Shown: piece after piece, positions 53,087-64,000 of the stretch
Numbering within the stretch: the stretch's first letter is position 1
How the letters are laid out: each line of letters begins with the position of its first letter
From: Phylloscopus collybita
Taxonomy: Eukaryota > Chordata > Aves > Passeriformes > Phylloscopidae
Length of the DNA: 64,000 bases
Assembly (NCBI GenBank): GCA_027886175.1
Contig: JAJNNQ010000009.1
Location: forward strand, 22,929,501-22,993,500
Reading direction: 5' to 3'
Made by a program: the position numbers and the translations under genes
The notes under the pieces: generated by a model
Databases searched by the model: none
Told to the model about the DNA's origin: nothing
The model's input: only the letters and a program-made list of their open reading frames with translations

Positions 53087-53414
53087 TTAGAAATCTGCGT
53101 TACATGTATGTTTCAAAAAGCAGTTGTGGGTCAGATGGTGCCTGGCTGCATAGAGCTGCAGAAGGGAATAAATCCTCCTGGCTCCTCTTGTGCACCCATC
53201 TGGGAAGAACAGTGGCTCCGACACTGAAGAACACAGCTGTTCTTTCCACATTTTGCCCCAAGAGAAGTCTCTGGACTGCTTGAAAAATCCTTGGGAAGGG
53301 TAGAAGGAAGTGAATTTTCTGGTCTCTCTTAGCAGATGTTCCTTAAGGTCCATATTATCTACACACTGTGCCTTTCTGAGGTCATTGAAAGGACACGGAT
53401 TTTTCCGAAGGAAT
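53087..53414 (-). other. Weak candidate exon: acceptor followed by a 109-codon open frame
   Basis: On the minus strand TTACTTCCCTTTTTCCTTTAG ends at 53,415 (AG at 53,416-53,415), and the frame then stays open for about 109 codons to a stop at 53,087. The first part (FLRKNPCPFNDLRKAQCVDN, then MDLKEHLLRE) looks more protein-like than the rest, which is rich in aromatic residues, Cys and His. No good GTRAG donor was found inside. I recognise no family. It could be an exon of the gene at 10.5 kb, a terminal alternative exon, or chance. Confidence 0.18.
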
Positions 53415-53444
53415 CTAAAGGAAAAAGGGAAGTAAACTAGCACA

Positions 53445-56400
53445 CTTGGCTTGTTAAAATACTGTTCCTTGTAACAGTCAGGTCTAAATATGCCTGGCCT
53501 TCCCCTTTAGTTTGTTCCTCTGTAAAGGAATCAGAAAGAAAAGTAAATTTCCAGGTACACTAAAACCGAGAAATTTGGAAGATGAGGAAAGAGGCAATTT
53601 CTTGGTTTCTGACTAACTGAAGTAAGGGGGAACACATCACTTCTAAATATTAGCATAGTATTTACCCTCAAGGCAAATGAGACAGCTCAGATCGACAAAA
53701 AAACCCTCCCACAGCAACCAGTAAAAACAGGTTTGGCATTTTTAGGACAGAGGTTCTGGGACTGCCTACACAAAAGATTCATCAAAAATTTACTGAAGCT
53801 GGTAATAGGGCAGCTTTTTTCCTCACATGAGACTAGAGTGAAAACCCACAAATATTCAAGCCTTTCTAAGAAAACAATGATGCATGTTTGTTTCTGAATG
53901 GACTCTTGCATGTGTATCACCTTCATATGTCAAAAATGATTTGATTATATAAATAGAATTAATAGAAAGACTTAAAAACAAGGAGAAAATACAGTGAAGT
54001 GTAATACAGCCAGGAAAGGGAGAGCAAGGCACTCTGGGATGCTGTTTTAGGGCAATGTTTTTATTAATTAATCTCACAATCACATAGCATCTGTCAGCTA
54101 TGGAAAAACATTAAGGAAGAATGAATGAATATTGTACTATAGAGAAAAAAATAATGCATAATAAGCTGATTACAAAATTATCTCCTGTAAACCCTCAGAA
54201 GAATAGTAGGTTGAATCATACAAGGAAAAAACTAAATGTGTTCATACACCCAGTGTTGGGAATGAACAGAGCCACAACTGGCTGAGACAAGGGAAAAATG
54301 CTGCCTCGTGCTTTTATTCTCGTGGGCAGAGAGGATTGACACTTTGGGTGGCTGAAACCACAGAGCTAAATATTCATTAGAAAAGACGTGCATTGCAAAT
54401 GCAGGTAAGCTGCTTTTGAAACAATGAACCATTTGCAGATGTATGTTTCCCAAATGTATGAATTTTTTTCATGATTTAGACAATTTAGCTGGATATGCTT
54501 TTGCTGGAAAAAAAATAAAGGATGGACTGCCTGGACTGTTTCTGCTCTTTATTTTTGGCATAATTCTTGGAATCAATAATGAAATGAAGGATCAGAAAAC
54601 AGAGAACAGTTTTCAAGAGGTACCTACCAAAATACATCCTGAAATCAAAGTTTAAGATGTGCATAATCCCCTGTATAGCAAATAACAGACACAAGTAATG
54701 TGATTTTGATATGAATTTTAAACAAGCATTCTAAAAATATTCTCAAGTCCCAAGAATTTTCACATGCAAATGGAAATTTTCTATATAATCATATATAACA
54801 AACATTTTGACACAAAAATCACAACATTTTTGTGTGTGCTTCAATTTATGGAGGTGTTTTAAATTTTACTTATATCTCTAACCACATAACTATTCCCTGT
54901 GCATCTCAGAGGTCTCTATGTATCACCTTTTAATTACTTCTCATTCACTAAGAACTACAAAAAAGGTTAATGATGTCCTTTCATATTCTGTGCACTTCTC
55001 TTTCAAGAATAGAGAGTGATTTTAGTGATTTCCTTCAGCTGAGTCCCTGACCATATTGCTTTGGTTTATTTGTACTCATGGTTCAGTGCCAGAAAGATTT
55101 CCACTGCCAGTTATACCATGTATACCATTGATTCTATACCATTAAAAATATATAGCACCATTGTCAACTGAAGAAGATAATGAACTGAAAAGTTACAAAG
55201 CATTCTTAAAGGAGTGTCCTAGAAAAAGATTTTTAAATCTCAGTAACTGCTATGTGGCTATGACCAGGAAAACCACTTACATGGACTAAATCCATGGTGA
55301 AACAGTGGTGAATGGGACTGCCCAACTGGCTTCTCTTTTCCTTTCTGCCTGTTAAGAACAGCAGTTTTATTTTTGTATTTCTATTATTTTTATTTTCTAA
55401 TATATTGGAGATCAAAACATGGAGGGAAACGTTTCCTTAACAATACCAAATCTGAAGTTAAACTGAAATTGTTTTATTTGTCTTGGCCTCAAATGCTAAG
55501 CAGATGAATTTCCCTTAATTGCACCTGAGGAATTAAAACTGTGCTGCTAATGTGCAAATCTGCTATTAACATACTTTATCTAATGATATTTAAATGAAAT
55601 ATTTTGTGTGCACTTTGTCCCTAAAAGTCAGGCTTATTTTTTATTTTCCAAGATAAATACTAGTTTTGCATTCCATTAAAAGCAATCTTTGCAGCAGACA
55701 GTTTCCAGCTGAATGCTTCTCTCTCTGCCTAGGTGTTTACATGTCCCTTGGCGTGTGTCTCCTTCTTGTAGCAGCTCAGCATTTCTCCAATCTGCTGGAT
55801 ATGTCACAGCAGGTTATCAAATACTGTGACTTGAAGCTATGAAGGCAAAAAAGTAAAAGATAAGGAAGTTCTAATCTGTATTTATGTTTCTTCTTATTAC
55901 ATTCTTTCTGTATTTCTCCTTTCCCATCTCACAAAATCATAATAAACTCATCACCCACCCTGGGCCCACAGATGCTGGGAAGCAGATACAAGCAAACCAA
56001 CGAGTCTCGGGAGAGGCCATTCCCAGACACACCATCAGTGTGGTTTTTGCCCAACAGGCCAACACCACTCGGTACTAAATGCTTCTGAGCCACTTCTGCC
56101 ACAGGGGAACTCTATATTCAAAAACCCTCCCATGAGCTCTCATGCAGAATTCACTGAGATGCAGAACAAAACATAAAGGAATCTGACTTAAAAATTACTC
56201 ATGCAAGCAACTTGTGACCGTGTACAATGTCCTCCCATCCAATCAAGCTTTCTCTACAGATCTTTTTTTTCCATATAGATGAAACACCTTCCATTCCTAG
56301 CATGATTTGTTTTGAACACCTTATTACATATGATTAGCAGTTTAATGATGTTTTGATACAAAAGAGCTTTTGCATAATTACAAGAGAATAACATGAAGCT

Positions 56401-57010
56401 AATACTAAATATAAAATTCTGTCTCTCATTCTATACATGAAACTCAGTTAAGCTTTTACACAGCAAAGGTTTCCATGAATTCTCCCAGTGTTTGCTTTGG
56501 TGTGAACAGGGTTCATCCCTCTAAATTATGATAGCTGCCTGCAACTTTACATTATTCACGGCTAATGAGGTAGAGGAAAGCCCTCAGCACTCCTGAGGTT
56601 AGAGGGACAGATGTGGTGTTAAACTGGTATTCTGTCAGCTGTGAAGGCATGATGCCTGTATGGCCACTAAAACAGCCTTAAACTGCTAATATGCCACTAC
56701 AGGACTGAAGAGTAATGGTTCTGATCCCCAAGGTTTAGGTCATAATGTTCTGAGGAATCCTGTAAACAGTGAAGTGGATATAGTTCCTGTTACAAAGACA
56801 ACACTCTAGTATTCTAATAAATTAACAGGTTATTATATGCAATCTTTTTAAAAATGACCACTTTCTGGTCTCAGTTATAGTGCTACTGAGCACCTGTAAC
56901 TTCTCTGTAATTCTTTTATCAGTAGTTTGGGGTTTTCTTACAAGGTTCCAGAGTAGGTATGAAATACATATTTTTTAGTGTGTTATATAACAAGCAAATA
57001 TCATCAATTT
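53445..57010. other. Unassigned stretch with conserved-element-like text
   Basis: No gene or repeat recognised. Around 55,440-55,800 the sequence is of balanced composition, repeat-free and rich in motif-like text (TTCCCTTAATTGCACCTGAG, CTAATGTGCAAATCTGC), a texture often seen in vertebrate non-coding enhancers. This is an impression only. Confidence 0.35.
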
Positions 57011-57030
57011 CCCATTAATTCCCATTAATT
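57011..57030 (+). repeat. 10-bp tandem duplication (CCCATTAATT x2)
   Basis: Two perfect copies in tandem. Confidence 0.95.
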
Positions 57031-57725
57031 TCAAATGCAACTATTTGCTTTCCTACCAAAATTGGTTTAGAAAGTATAATCCTTCATATATTTTGACTGA
57101 CCTATCCACTTTTAAATCAATCAGTTCAATCTTCTGGATTTCAGGATGCTAACAAGACATCTAGACATCCATGGCAGAAAAGAAAGTGCTCATTTGCTAG
57201 ACTTGAGTTCATGCTAGACATGAGTGCTCCAGTAACAAACACCTTATGTGTCACATCAACTACTGGTGACAGTGTCCAGCCATAGCTCTGGGCTGCAGAT
57301 TTAGTGATCCCAAATAATTTACAAGCTTTGTATTGCAACACAAGACTATGAAGATACTATGATAATTATCTGTTCCCTGCGTGCAACCTTCAGTGAACAG
57401 TGTCTTAGTCATCTACTGCCTCCCAGCATCTGAGCATTCTTGTAGGACTTTTCCCACATTTCCCCTTCTTCCCCTCCCAGAAATGTGCATTACATTCTAC
57501 AATAGTTCTTCTCCCCTGAAATTGTGAAACTGTACAGTAAAGGAAAACTATTCTGAATACAAGGCACTAAAAATTCACTTCAACCTAAAAAAGGCAAATT
57601 AACTCACTATGTGAAGAAAAATAAAATGATTGTGGGCCATATTGAGAAGGAAACTGCAAAATCAGCTTTTTCTTGGTTCATCATTGTCTCCACATCCATG
57701 TGGAAACACCTGCTGAAATAAATAG

Positions 57726-57762
57726 GCACAAAAGGATTGTTTGCACAAAAGGATTGTTTGCA
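57726..57762 (+). repeat. 17-bp tandem duplication
   Basis: The unit GCACAAAAGGATTGTTT occurs twice without a mismatch (57,726-57,742 and 57,743-57,759), followed by a third start GCA. The absence of mismatches suggests a recent replication-slippage event. Confidence 0.95.
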
Positions 57763-60514
57763 GTTTCTTGTAAAAAACATTTGAGTGCATTCTAAAAAAG
57801 TGATGACCAAGCAATGAAGTACGTGATTTCACAGGTAACTCTTTTTAGAGTAATAGATATTTAATTTTTTAATTTAATTTTTACCTGTGCTGCAACTTGT
57901 GGTGATATTGGCAATTTCTGTTAAGGAGAATCCTTAGCTTACCATGTAGCTATCACTATCTAAAATGGCCACAAAATATCATTCTTTTTCAATTAGGGTT
58001 GTTACAATATTTCCATAGATCTTGAAATTACAAGTATGCATTAGAGAAAGACTGTAAAAAAGAGCACACATTCCCCTATACATGAATCATTTGATTGAAA
58101 CAGTTTTTTGTTCCATTCATAGATGCAAAGTTTAGCAGCAACAGCAGGCTGAAAACTCATACATTAAGAAGAAACTAAAAAAAACATATGTAATAGTATC
58201 AGTCAGTAATGCCTATTAAATCATGTCCCAATGACAGCAACCTTACTGCAAAGTTCCTCAACACGAGCCAAACATTTCATTAATAAAAATGAAGAATCTC
58301 ATATCCCATTTAATCTTACTACACTTACTGCTATTATGAACACTTTTATAATAACACCTTTTGCTATAATTTTTTCTAAAGAAGTGAACGATGCTTCTTT
58401 ATGATACATTAGATAGGAGCACTGTAATTTTTTTGTCCATTATGTTAGTGTTTTATTCTGAAATAATTCCCAAAGGCCTGCTTTCAGTGGACAGCAGATA
58501 GAATTTTATTCTTTTTAGTAGATGCAAAACTTTCCAAAGTAATACATGGTTTTTTTTATGTATTCATCACTCAGCTCTGATTTATGCTCACTAGTTCTCA
58601 AGTTAGAAACATACCTACACAGAAATGGAACTGAGTACATGTTCTCTTTCTAGTAAAGATTTACTCTTCCCAGAGGCTCAAGGGAAGCCCTGAGACCATT
58701 CCTCTTCAGCACTGCTGAACACTGCCTGTGAAGATGTGAACTCAGTGTCTATGAAGATACTCTAGACTTTGAAGTTAAAATAGACCTTTATAATTAGTCA
58801 GAAGATGAAAAAAAAGAGCAATCTATTACATGCATGAATAACCTAGTATTAATTGCTGGCAAATGAAACCAGCTTTTTCTTCTAATGCCTCAGTCTTGTA
58901 CATGTTCACCACAAAAAGCTGAATTTGTGGTACTTGCAGGCAACTGAAGGTCAAAGAAACCAATTAAGAGCAGTAGAACCAAATGGACACGTTTTGATTT
59001 AGGCAAGGACAAACAGTGAAACAGTAAATGCTTTGATGGAAACCTCAGCTGGAGTAAGAGGATACATATTATGACATGTCATTACAAAGCAATGAATATG
59101 GCACTAAAGTTCCAAAACAAGGAGACTGGGTCCCATTCACCTTGGTAAGAATGGGACGATCAGCATTTTGTCAGATGGAAATTTTGCGTTATTTTCACAT
59201 TTGTCTCTAGAATGAAATGAGCTGATTCTGTGACATTAACAGAATATTAACATTCAGATAAATTTTAATTAATTTGGAAAAATCCTATTTTGACTTCAGA
59301 ATTCTGCTGGGGTTTCTGCATTTTTTTCACTCACTGCAGGAGTTTGTGACAACTTGAGTTCCTCTGCGCTCTTTTATAGGATTGTGTGTAATGGCCTTGA
59401 CTTTGAGTAGGGTTTCTGGAATGCCATTTTTTGTTTTAGATTTCCTTTCCAAGAACTCTTCTTAACACCATTTTCTTCTCTCTATATATCGAGTTCTGTT
59501 TCCATGTGCATGCATGCCTTCCTGAAACTCCCGAGTTTCAGAAGCCATATGAATATAGTTGCTTTTCAAGTAACTTTCAGTTTAGTAAGAACTAAAAACA
59601 TTTCACAGCAGGGTTTACTGTTTCAGCTTGGGGCAGGCTGCTTGAACTTTCCAACACTGATCTCTTGGATAAATACTAAACTACAAGTAGGTTCCCCACC
59701 CCCTTAGTGAGGAAAGCCAGAAGCAAAAAGAGAAGGAAGAGACATAAAAGAGAAAAAGATGCCTGCAGCTAAATTTTACCTCTTGTTGCTTTCAAGCAAC
59801 CCAGCATAATTTCACCAAGGTTTTCAGTGGGTGACAGGTAGCTGGCATCCCTCACAGTTCACTGTATTGCCAAAAAAGCAGGGGGGAGGCTGAAAGCCAC
59901 AGAACTGTAGCACTAAGAAAGGTTAATAACCTGTCAATTTTTCAGAAACAAAAAAACAGCTCTAAATTTTTACTACCTTTGTTGCAACTTAAGACAGTTT
60001 GCCAGTTCTACAGAATGAGAGACATCACTGAATACATGCTTCCTCATCTGTTCAAGTAAACTTGAAGAGTTTCTCTCTGAAGGTGTATCTACTCCCTAGA
60101 AACCACTGTTTTTCCACAGGGCTTTGCCAATTTTGGATTATGAAAACATTATGGAATATTTCATATCTCCATACAGTGCCCATAAATGATTTAGTTATTC
60201 GAGTATATTTTAAAAGATTGACTTTGCCAATAGCTGAACTTTTAGATTTTATCTCCTTTATGAAACAAGGGGACATAAGTCCACAACAAAGGTTAACTGT
60301 ACTTAATGGCTAGTCTAGAGAGTTCCAAAAGAAGTTCCAAACAAATAATACTAACTCCAAGCATTCAAATTCAAAAGATAATCCCACAATCATTGGCTTT
60401 AAAGCCTTGAAAGGAAAAAGGGAAAAGGATTTGTTGTTGTTGTTTCATTCTACCAAGGTGAACTTGTCAATCATTTCTTTCTAACTTACAAAAGCCAACA
60501 ATCACTTTAAAATA
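57763..60514. other. Unassigned AT-rich non-coding stretch
   Basis: No gene or repeat family recognised. ORFs at 60,052-60,313 overlap on both strands and have no known domain. Confidence 0.4.
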
Positions 60515-60557
60515 CAATAATAATAATAATAATAACAGTAGTAACAACAACAAACAA
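60515..60557 (+). repeat. (AAT)n / (AAC)n microsatellite
   Basis: About seven ATA/AAT units run into AGTAGTAACAACAACAAAC. Confidence 0.95.
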
Positions 60558-60817
60558 AGCTTAAATCCTGAATTCTAAGGTGAACCCAGGAGTTTCACTG
60601 TAATTTTTTGAGAAAGAATACCAAAATGGAGTGGCATATGAGGATTCTTGGTAAGTCAAGGAAACTGTCATAGAATTTAGGGTAGGTAAAGGGTTACATT
60701 ACTTTTTTAATAAGGATTTCATGTATGTTATAGTGTACTAACTGGCTTTTAAAGACAACATCTCATAAACAGGTATCAAAACACTTCTTGACAATAATCA
60801 GAATGAGTACAGCTACT

Positions 60818-60930
60818 TTACAGATGGAAAAACTGGGACAGATGGAAAAACTGGGACACAAAGGACTGAAACTACCAGACAAAGGAAGCAGCCAGCAAAA
60901 CCCTTGTATTGACCTTATAGCTCAAAAATC
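60818..60930 (+). mobile_element. Possible MIR-like SINE relic with internal 18-bp duplication
   Basis: TTTACAGATGGAAAAACTGG followed by GACACAAAGGACTGAAACTA and AAGCAGCCAGCAAAACC resembles the core-to-3' part of MIR (ACAGATGRGGAAACTGAGGC then ACAGAGAGGTTAAG), an ancient tetrapod SINE. The unit CAGATGGAAAAACTGGGA is duplicated perfectly in tandem (60,821-60,838 and 60,839-60,856). Divergence is high and the call is tentative. Confidence 0.35.
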
Positions 60931-63900
60931 CAACAGATACACTCCTTACCTAACAATATCCCAAAAAAGACACTTCTACATTTACACATTTTACTCACAG
61001 ACAATAAAATGTCCAAGATGAACAAAATGCAGTTTATTATAATGTGTAGTATTGTGCAATTTTTCTCATCCTTTTTTTTTCTAAAAATCCTATTTCTATC
61101 CTTATTATAACCACCTGTTAAGAACCACTTCCTGTGAGCTTAAGATCTGATCTGAATATAAATACCTGTTCATTTTGCCTCTCTGAATATGTAAAGCTTT
61201 CAGGTCTTAAATTAGGGTGAAAACACACCAAATAAATTCAAATTGTTTGACTCACTGTCTTTGACACCCAAAAAATCAAGTAAAGGCAAAGTATAAAAAG
61301 TGAAAAGAAGAAAGGATGATTTTAAGGTAATATCAATGTTTTTGCCCTAAGCATGGAAAAAATCAAGGGGTGGGAGATGATTAAATATAGTTTACCAAGT
61401 ACAACACTTTTGTCACTTGGCAATCAGCACCTAAATTTTATTATTTAATCCCGGGAAGACTTATGTGCAAACCTAAATTTACTCCAATGCTTATAGTTTA
61501 TTGTGTACATAAATCTTCAGGATCACATCTGAGTCATCCATTTAATCCTTGTGATATAAAACAATGTGTCACCACATAAAGTAATGTATAACTCATTATT
61601 TTTGGAATAGGAACTTTGTCTGGGAAGATCACTTTGACTACATGGGAAAATAAAGCATCATTTCCAAAACTGCACAAGAACACTTCACATGGGAAAAGCT
61701 GAACATGAGAATAATCAGATTTTCAGAATTACAGCTCATGTTAACAAATCTCAGAGACCAAAACATAAGAAGATTTGGCTGATTATTCACAGATTACAAT
61801 TCTTGCCTCATTTTGACCTCTCACATATGACAAGCTATTAAGTTCTGAAAATGAAAAAAAAAAAAAATTTAAATGAAGCATGACCCTATAAAATAAAGCA
61901 TAAAAATCAACTTATAGTTGCAAATGCTCTGAACTGGAAAAAGGCTGTACTCACAAACAGCTTCCGCTCATTATGGAGCATGTTTCTAATTTCCTACTGC
62001 TGACTCACAGCAATTAAGCCAGAAAACATAGTCAAGATAGAATGACAGGCAATTCACTATTGGCAGATAAGCTTATTCACAGTGTGAATTTGGCTCTCAG
62101 GACAAGAAATGAGGTGTCACAAAATCCTAGAAAAGCAAAGTTTCTGTGTGCTTTAACTCAAAAATTAGAGCAAATGGAAAGAGGTATATGGAATAATTAG
62201 GCTGACAACATTACGGTTTTAGTTACAGCAGGCATAGCAAAAACAGGCAGCTGAAAACAGAAGGAATATAAAGCACTGTATATTACTTTAGTGATGGAAT
62301 AATCTGTCACCTACATCAAAGAAAATGTTTGGGTAAAAAATGCATTCTTCTGACAATATTAAGCACCATATGCAAACAAAGAAATAAACAAACCAAATGT
62401 AAAGTTACAGTGATCCAAAGAACAAAAGAATCAGAGTCATAAATGGAGCTTTTGCATACAATCTCATGAGCTAAGTATTCAGAGACAAGATTTCAATAGT
62501 AGGGCAAAAATGCATGCACAGAGGCTTGGTTAATACTCTACTATAGTAATATCAGGCATATTTCAAGCCTGTAAACATCAATCATGAATTTTTATTTTAT
62601 TCATTTAAACCAGCTGTGAAGCTAGCTGAGCTCAGTACCAAATGAGAGTTCAGAGAAATTTCTGACAGCCAGTTGCAAGCCCTCATACTAATGTTTGCAT
62701 GGTGCCACTTCACACCTGGCTGTAGCAAAACAGAGAATTCCAAGATCCCAAGAGAACTGCTGGTAACCAGAGAGCTGGGATAAAACACTGCCTCCATCTT
62801 CATCACACTCTCATAAGCATGACCATGGCAAGTATAAATAGCAGAATGAGCTACTTCAACTTTTTCAGCTATCTACCCAACAGTAACTTGTTAACTTCTT
62901 TACTGTAACTGCTGTGCATGATCTTTAAGGTTCATTCCAACCCCTTAACATTTTGCATTTTAATAACTTCTCATCTGAATCCAGTTGCAAAGGTATGCAC
63001 TTTTCACAGGAAAATGTCTTTTAAACTGTGAGAGAGGACACCTTGCTTTACTTGCTTCATGCAGCTAACTCTTCAAAAGTCGCTTTGTCTTCTACATCCA
63101 GAGCTGGCTTTTTCAAAATAGGTTTAGTTTTCAATGAAGGGCATTTCACAAAGGAGCAAATGCCCTGCATGCTACTATTATTTCAGATCACCAGTAGTAC
63201 GGCGTATTTGATGTTTTAAGATCAAAATGCTGAAGAACACTAGGGTTAGATTATGTTACAATGGTTCTTGCAAGAGCTGCTGCTGCACTCATCATTAAAG
63301 CATAAAGTGCAAACTACTGGTCTGGACAAGCCTTCCAGCACAGATGGGCTGCCCCAGAAGGCAGGGATTTTCAGCTAGCTGAAGCAAGATGAAATTATTT
63401 TCCACTTTGCCCCTGAGCATTTAGAACCAAACAAATAAAAATCAATCTCTGATTGGTAGTTAAGCGAAGAAAGAAATACCCAGTGCTAGTGGAAAGACAG
63501 GACAGGAGCAAACACTGTGCCTAGTTTTCTAAGTGTAAGTCTGAAAAAAGATACATAAAATTTACATAACTACGTATATAAGAGGAGTTTAAAAATATTT
63601 TTACAATCAAACACAGAAAGGGCTATAAATTTTTTTCTTATGTAGATGATGTTAATGCCCTTCACAATCTTAGTGCCATTTAAAACTTGAAGTACACAGC
63701 AATGTTATTTAGAACTTGGCAACTATTTCTAATTCTCAAGGTCAGATACTTATCTACAACCACAAGACTTCAATCAGCACCACTTCTCTCTAAGAATAAA
63801 TATCTTAGACCATGGATTATTTTTCGTAAGATGAAAAAAACCTGAGGGTGGGAAATTCCATCTCTCCTGCATTCTATAAAAGCACTCCTATCTCCACCCT

Positions 63901-64000
63901 TTGAGTATTTTTTCTCTTTTCATGTTGTCATTGACCAATAAACAACTTATTCTATGTTTATAAACATCTACATTTAACACTCCTTTTCATTGTCACAATC
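60931..64000. other. Unassigned AT-rich non-coding stretch to window end
   Basis: No gene recognised. The only repeat hint is a possible CR1 tail at 62,917-62,946. ORFs are at most 69 codons and not protein-like. Confidence 0.4.
62917..62946 (+). mobile_element. Possible minimal CR1 tail
   Basis: ATGATCTTTAAGGTTCATTC then CAACCCC matches the CR1 terminus GATCTTTAAGGTCCCTTCCAACCC with few changes, over only about 28 bp. No further CR1 sequence is seen on either side. Confidence 0.4.

Overview
The window looks like nuclear DNA of a bird, most probably a songbird (passerine). It is AT-rich and gene-poor, with long stretches lacking open reading frames. Its recognisable repeats are avian: several 5'-truncated CR1 LINE copies with the usual CR1 3' end, and solo-LTR-like copies of avian endogenous retroviruses. 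One LTR begins TGTCATGGTTTAACCCCAGC, an LTR start I know from songbird genomes. The species call rests on family recognition from memory, not on a search.

The only well-supported gene is on the minus strand at the left. One coding exon (10,957 down to 10,497) has a good splice acceptor, 152 open codons and a TAG stop, followed by a probable 3' UTR reaching about 9,660. It encodes a Ser/Thr-rich stretch and then a charged, conserved-looking C-terminal block ending in [19 protein letters not shown] could not name the protein. No convincing upstream exon was found between 10,960 and 64,000, so most of the window is probably its last intron or intergenic DNA. A 47-nt exon-like segment (9,198 to 9,152) and an acceptor-plus-ORF segment (53,414 to 53,087), both minus strand, are listed as weak exon candidates.

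Layout: 1-6,700 unassigned single-copy-like DNA with a C/A tract and a 13-bp-arm palindrome; 6,700-7,480 a CR1 copy followed by a G/T-only tract; 7,480-9,650 unassigned; 9,660-10,957 the 3' end of the minus-strand gene; 13,806-16,868 a repeat cluster (CR1 minus, LTR plus, a second LTR-like element, CR1 plus); 16,870-28,600 mostly unassigned; 28,629-28,907 an LTR; 30,090-30,640 an old CR1; 37,561-37,725 CR1 minus; 39,125-39,345 a second copy of the 15.5-kb LTR-like repeat; 43,050-43,334 an inverted copy of the 28.6-kb LTR; 46,965-47,205 CR1 plus; then 47-64 kb with microsatellites, a MIR-like relic and short tandem duplications.

I saw no rRNA, tRNA, CRISPR, operon or prokaryotic feature, and no intact retroviral or LINE reading frame. 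I found no clear new biological system. The items most worth a second look are the unidentified terminal exon, the two related LTR-like copies whose sub-blocks are in different orders, and the inverted LTR pair.
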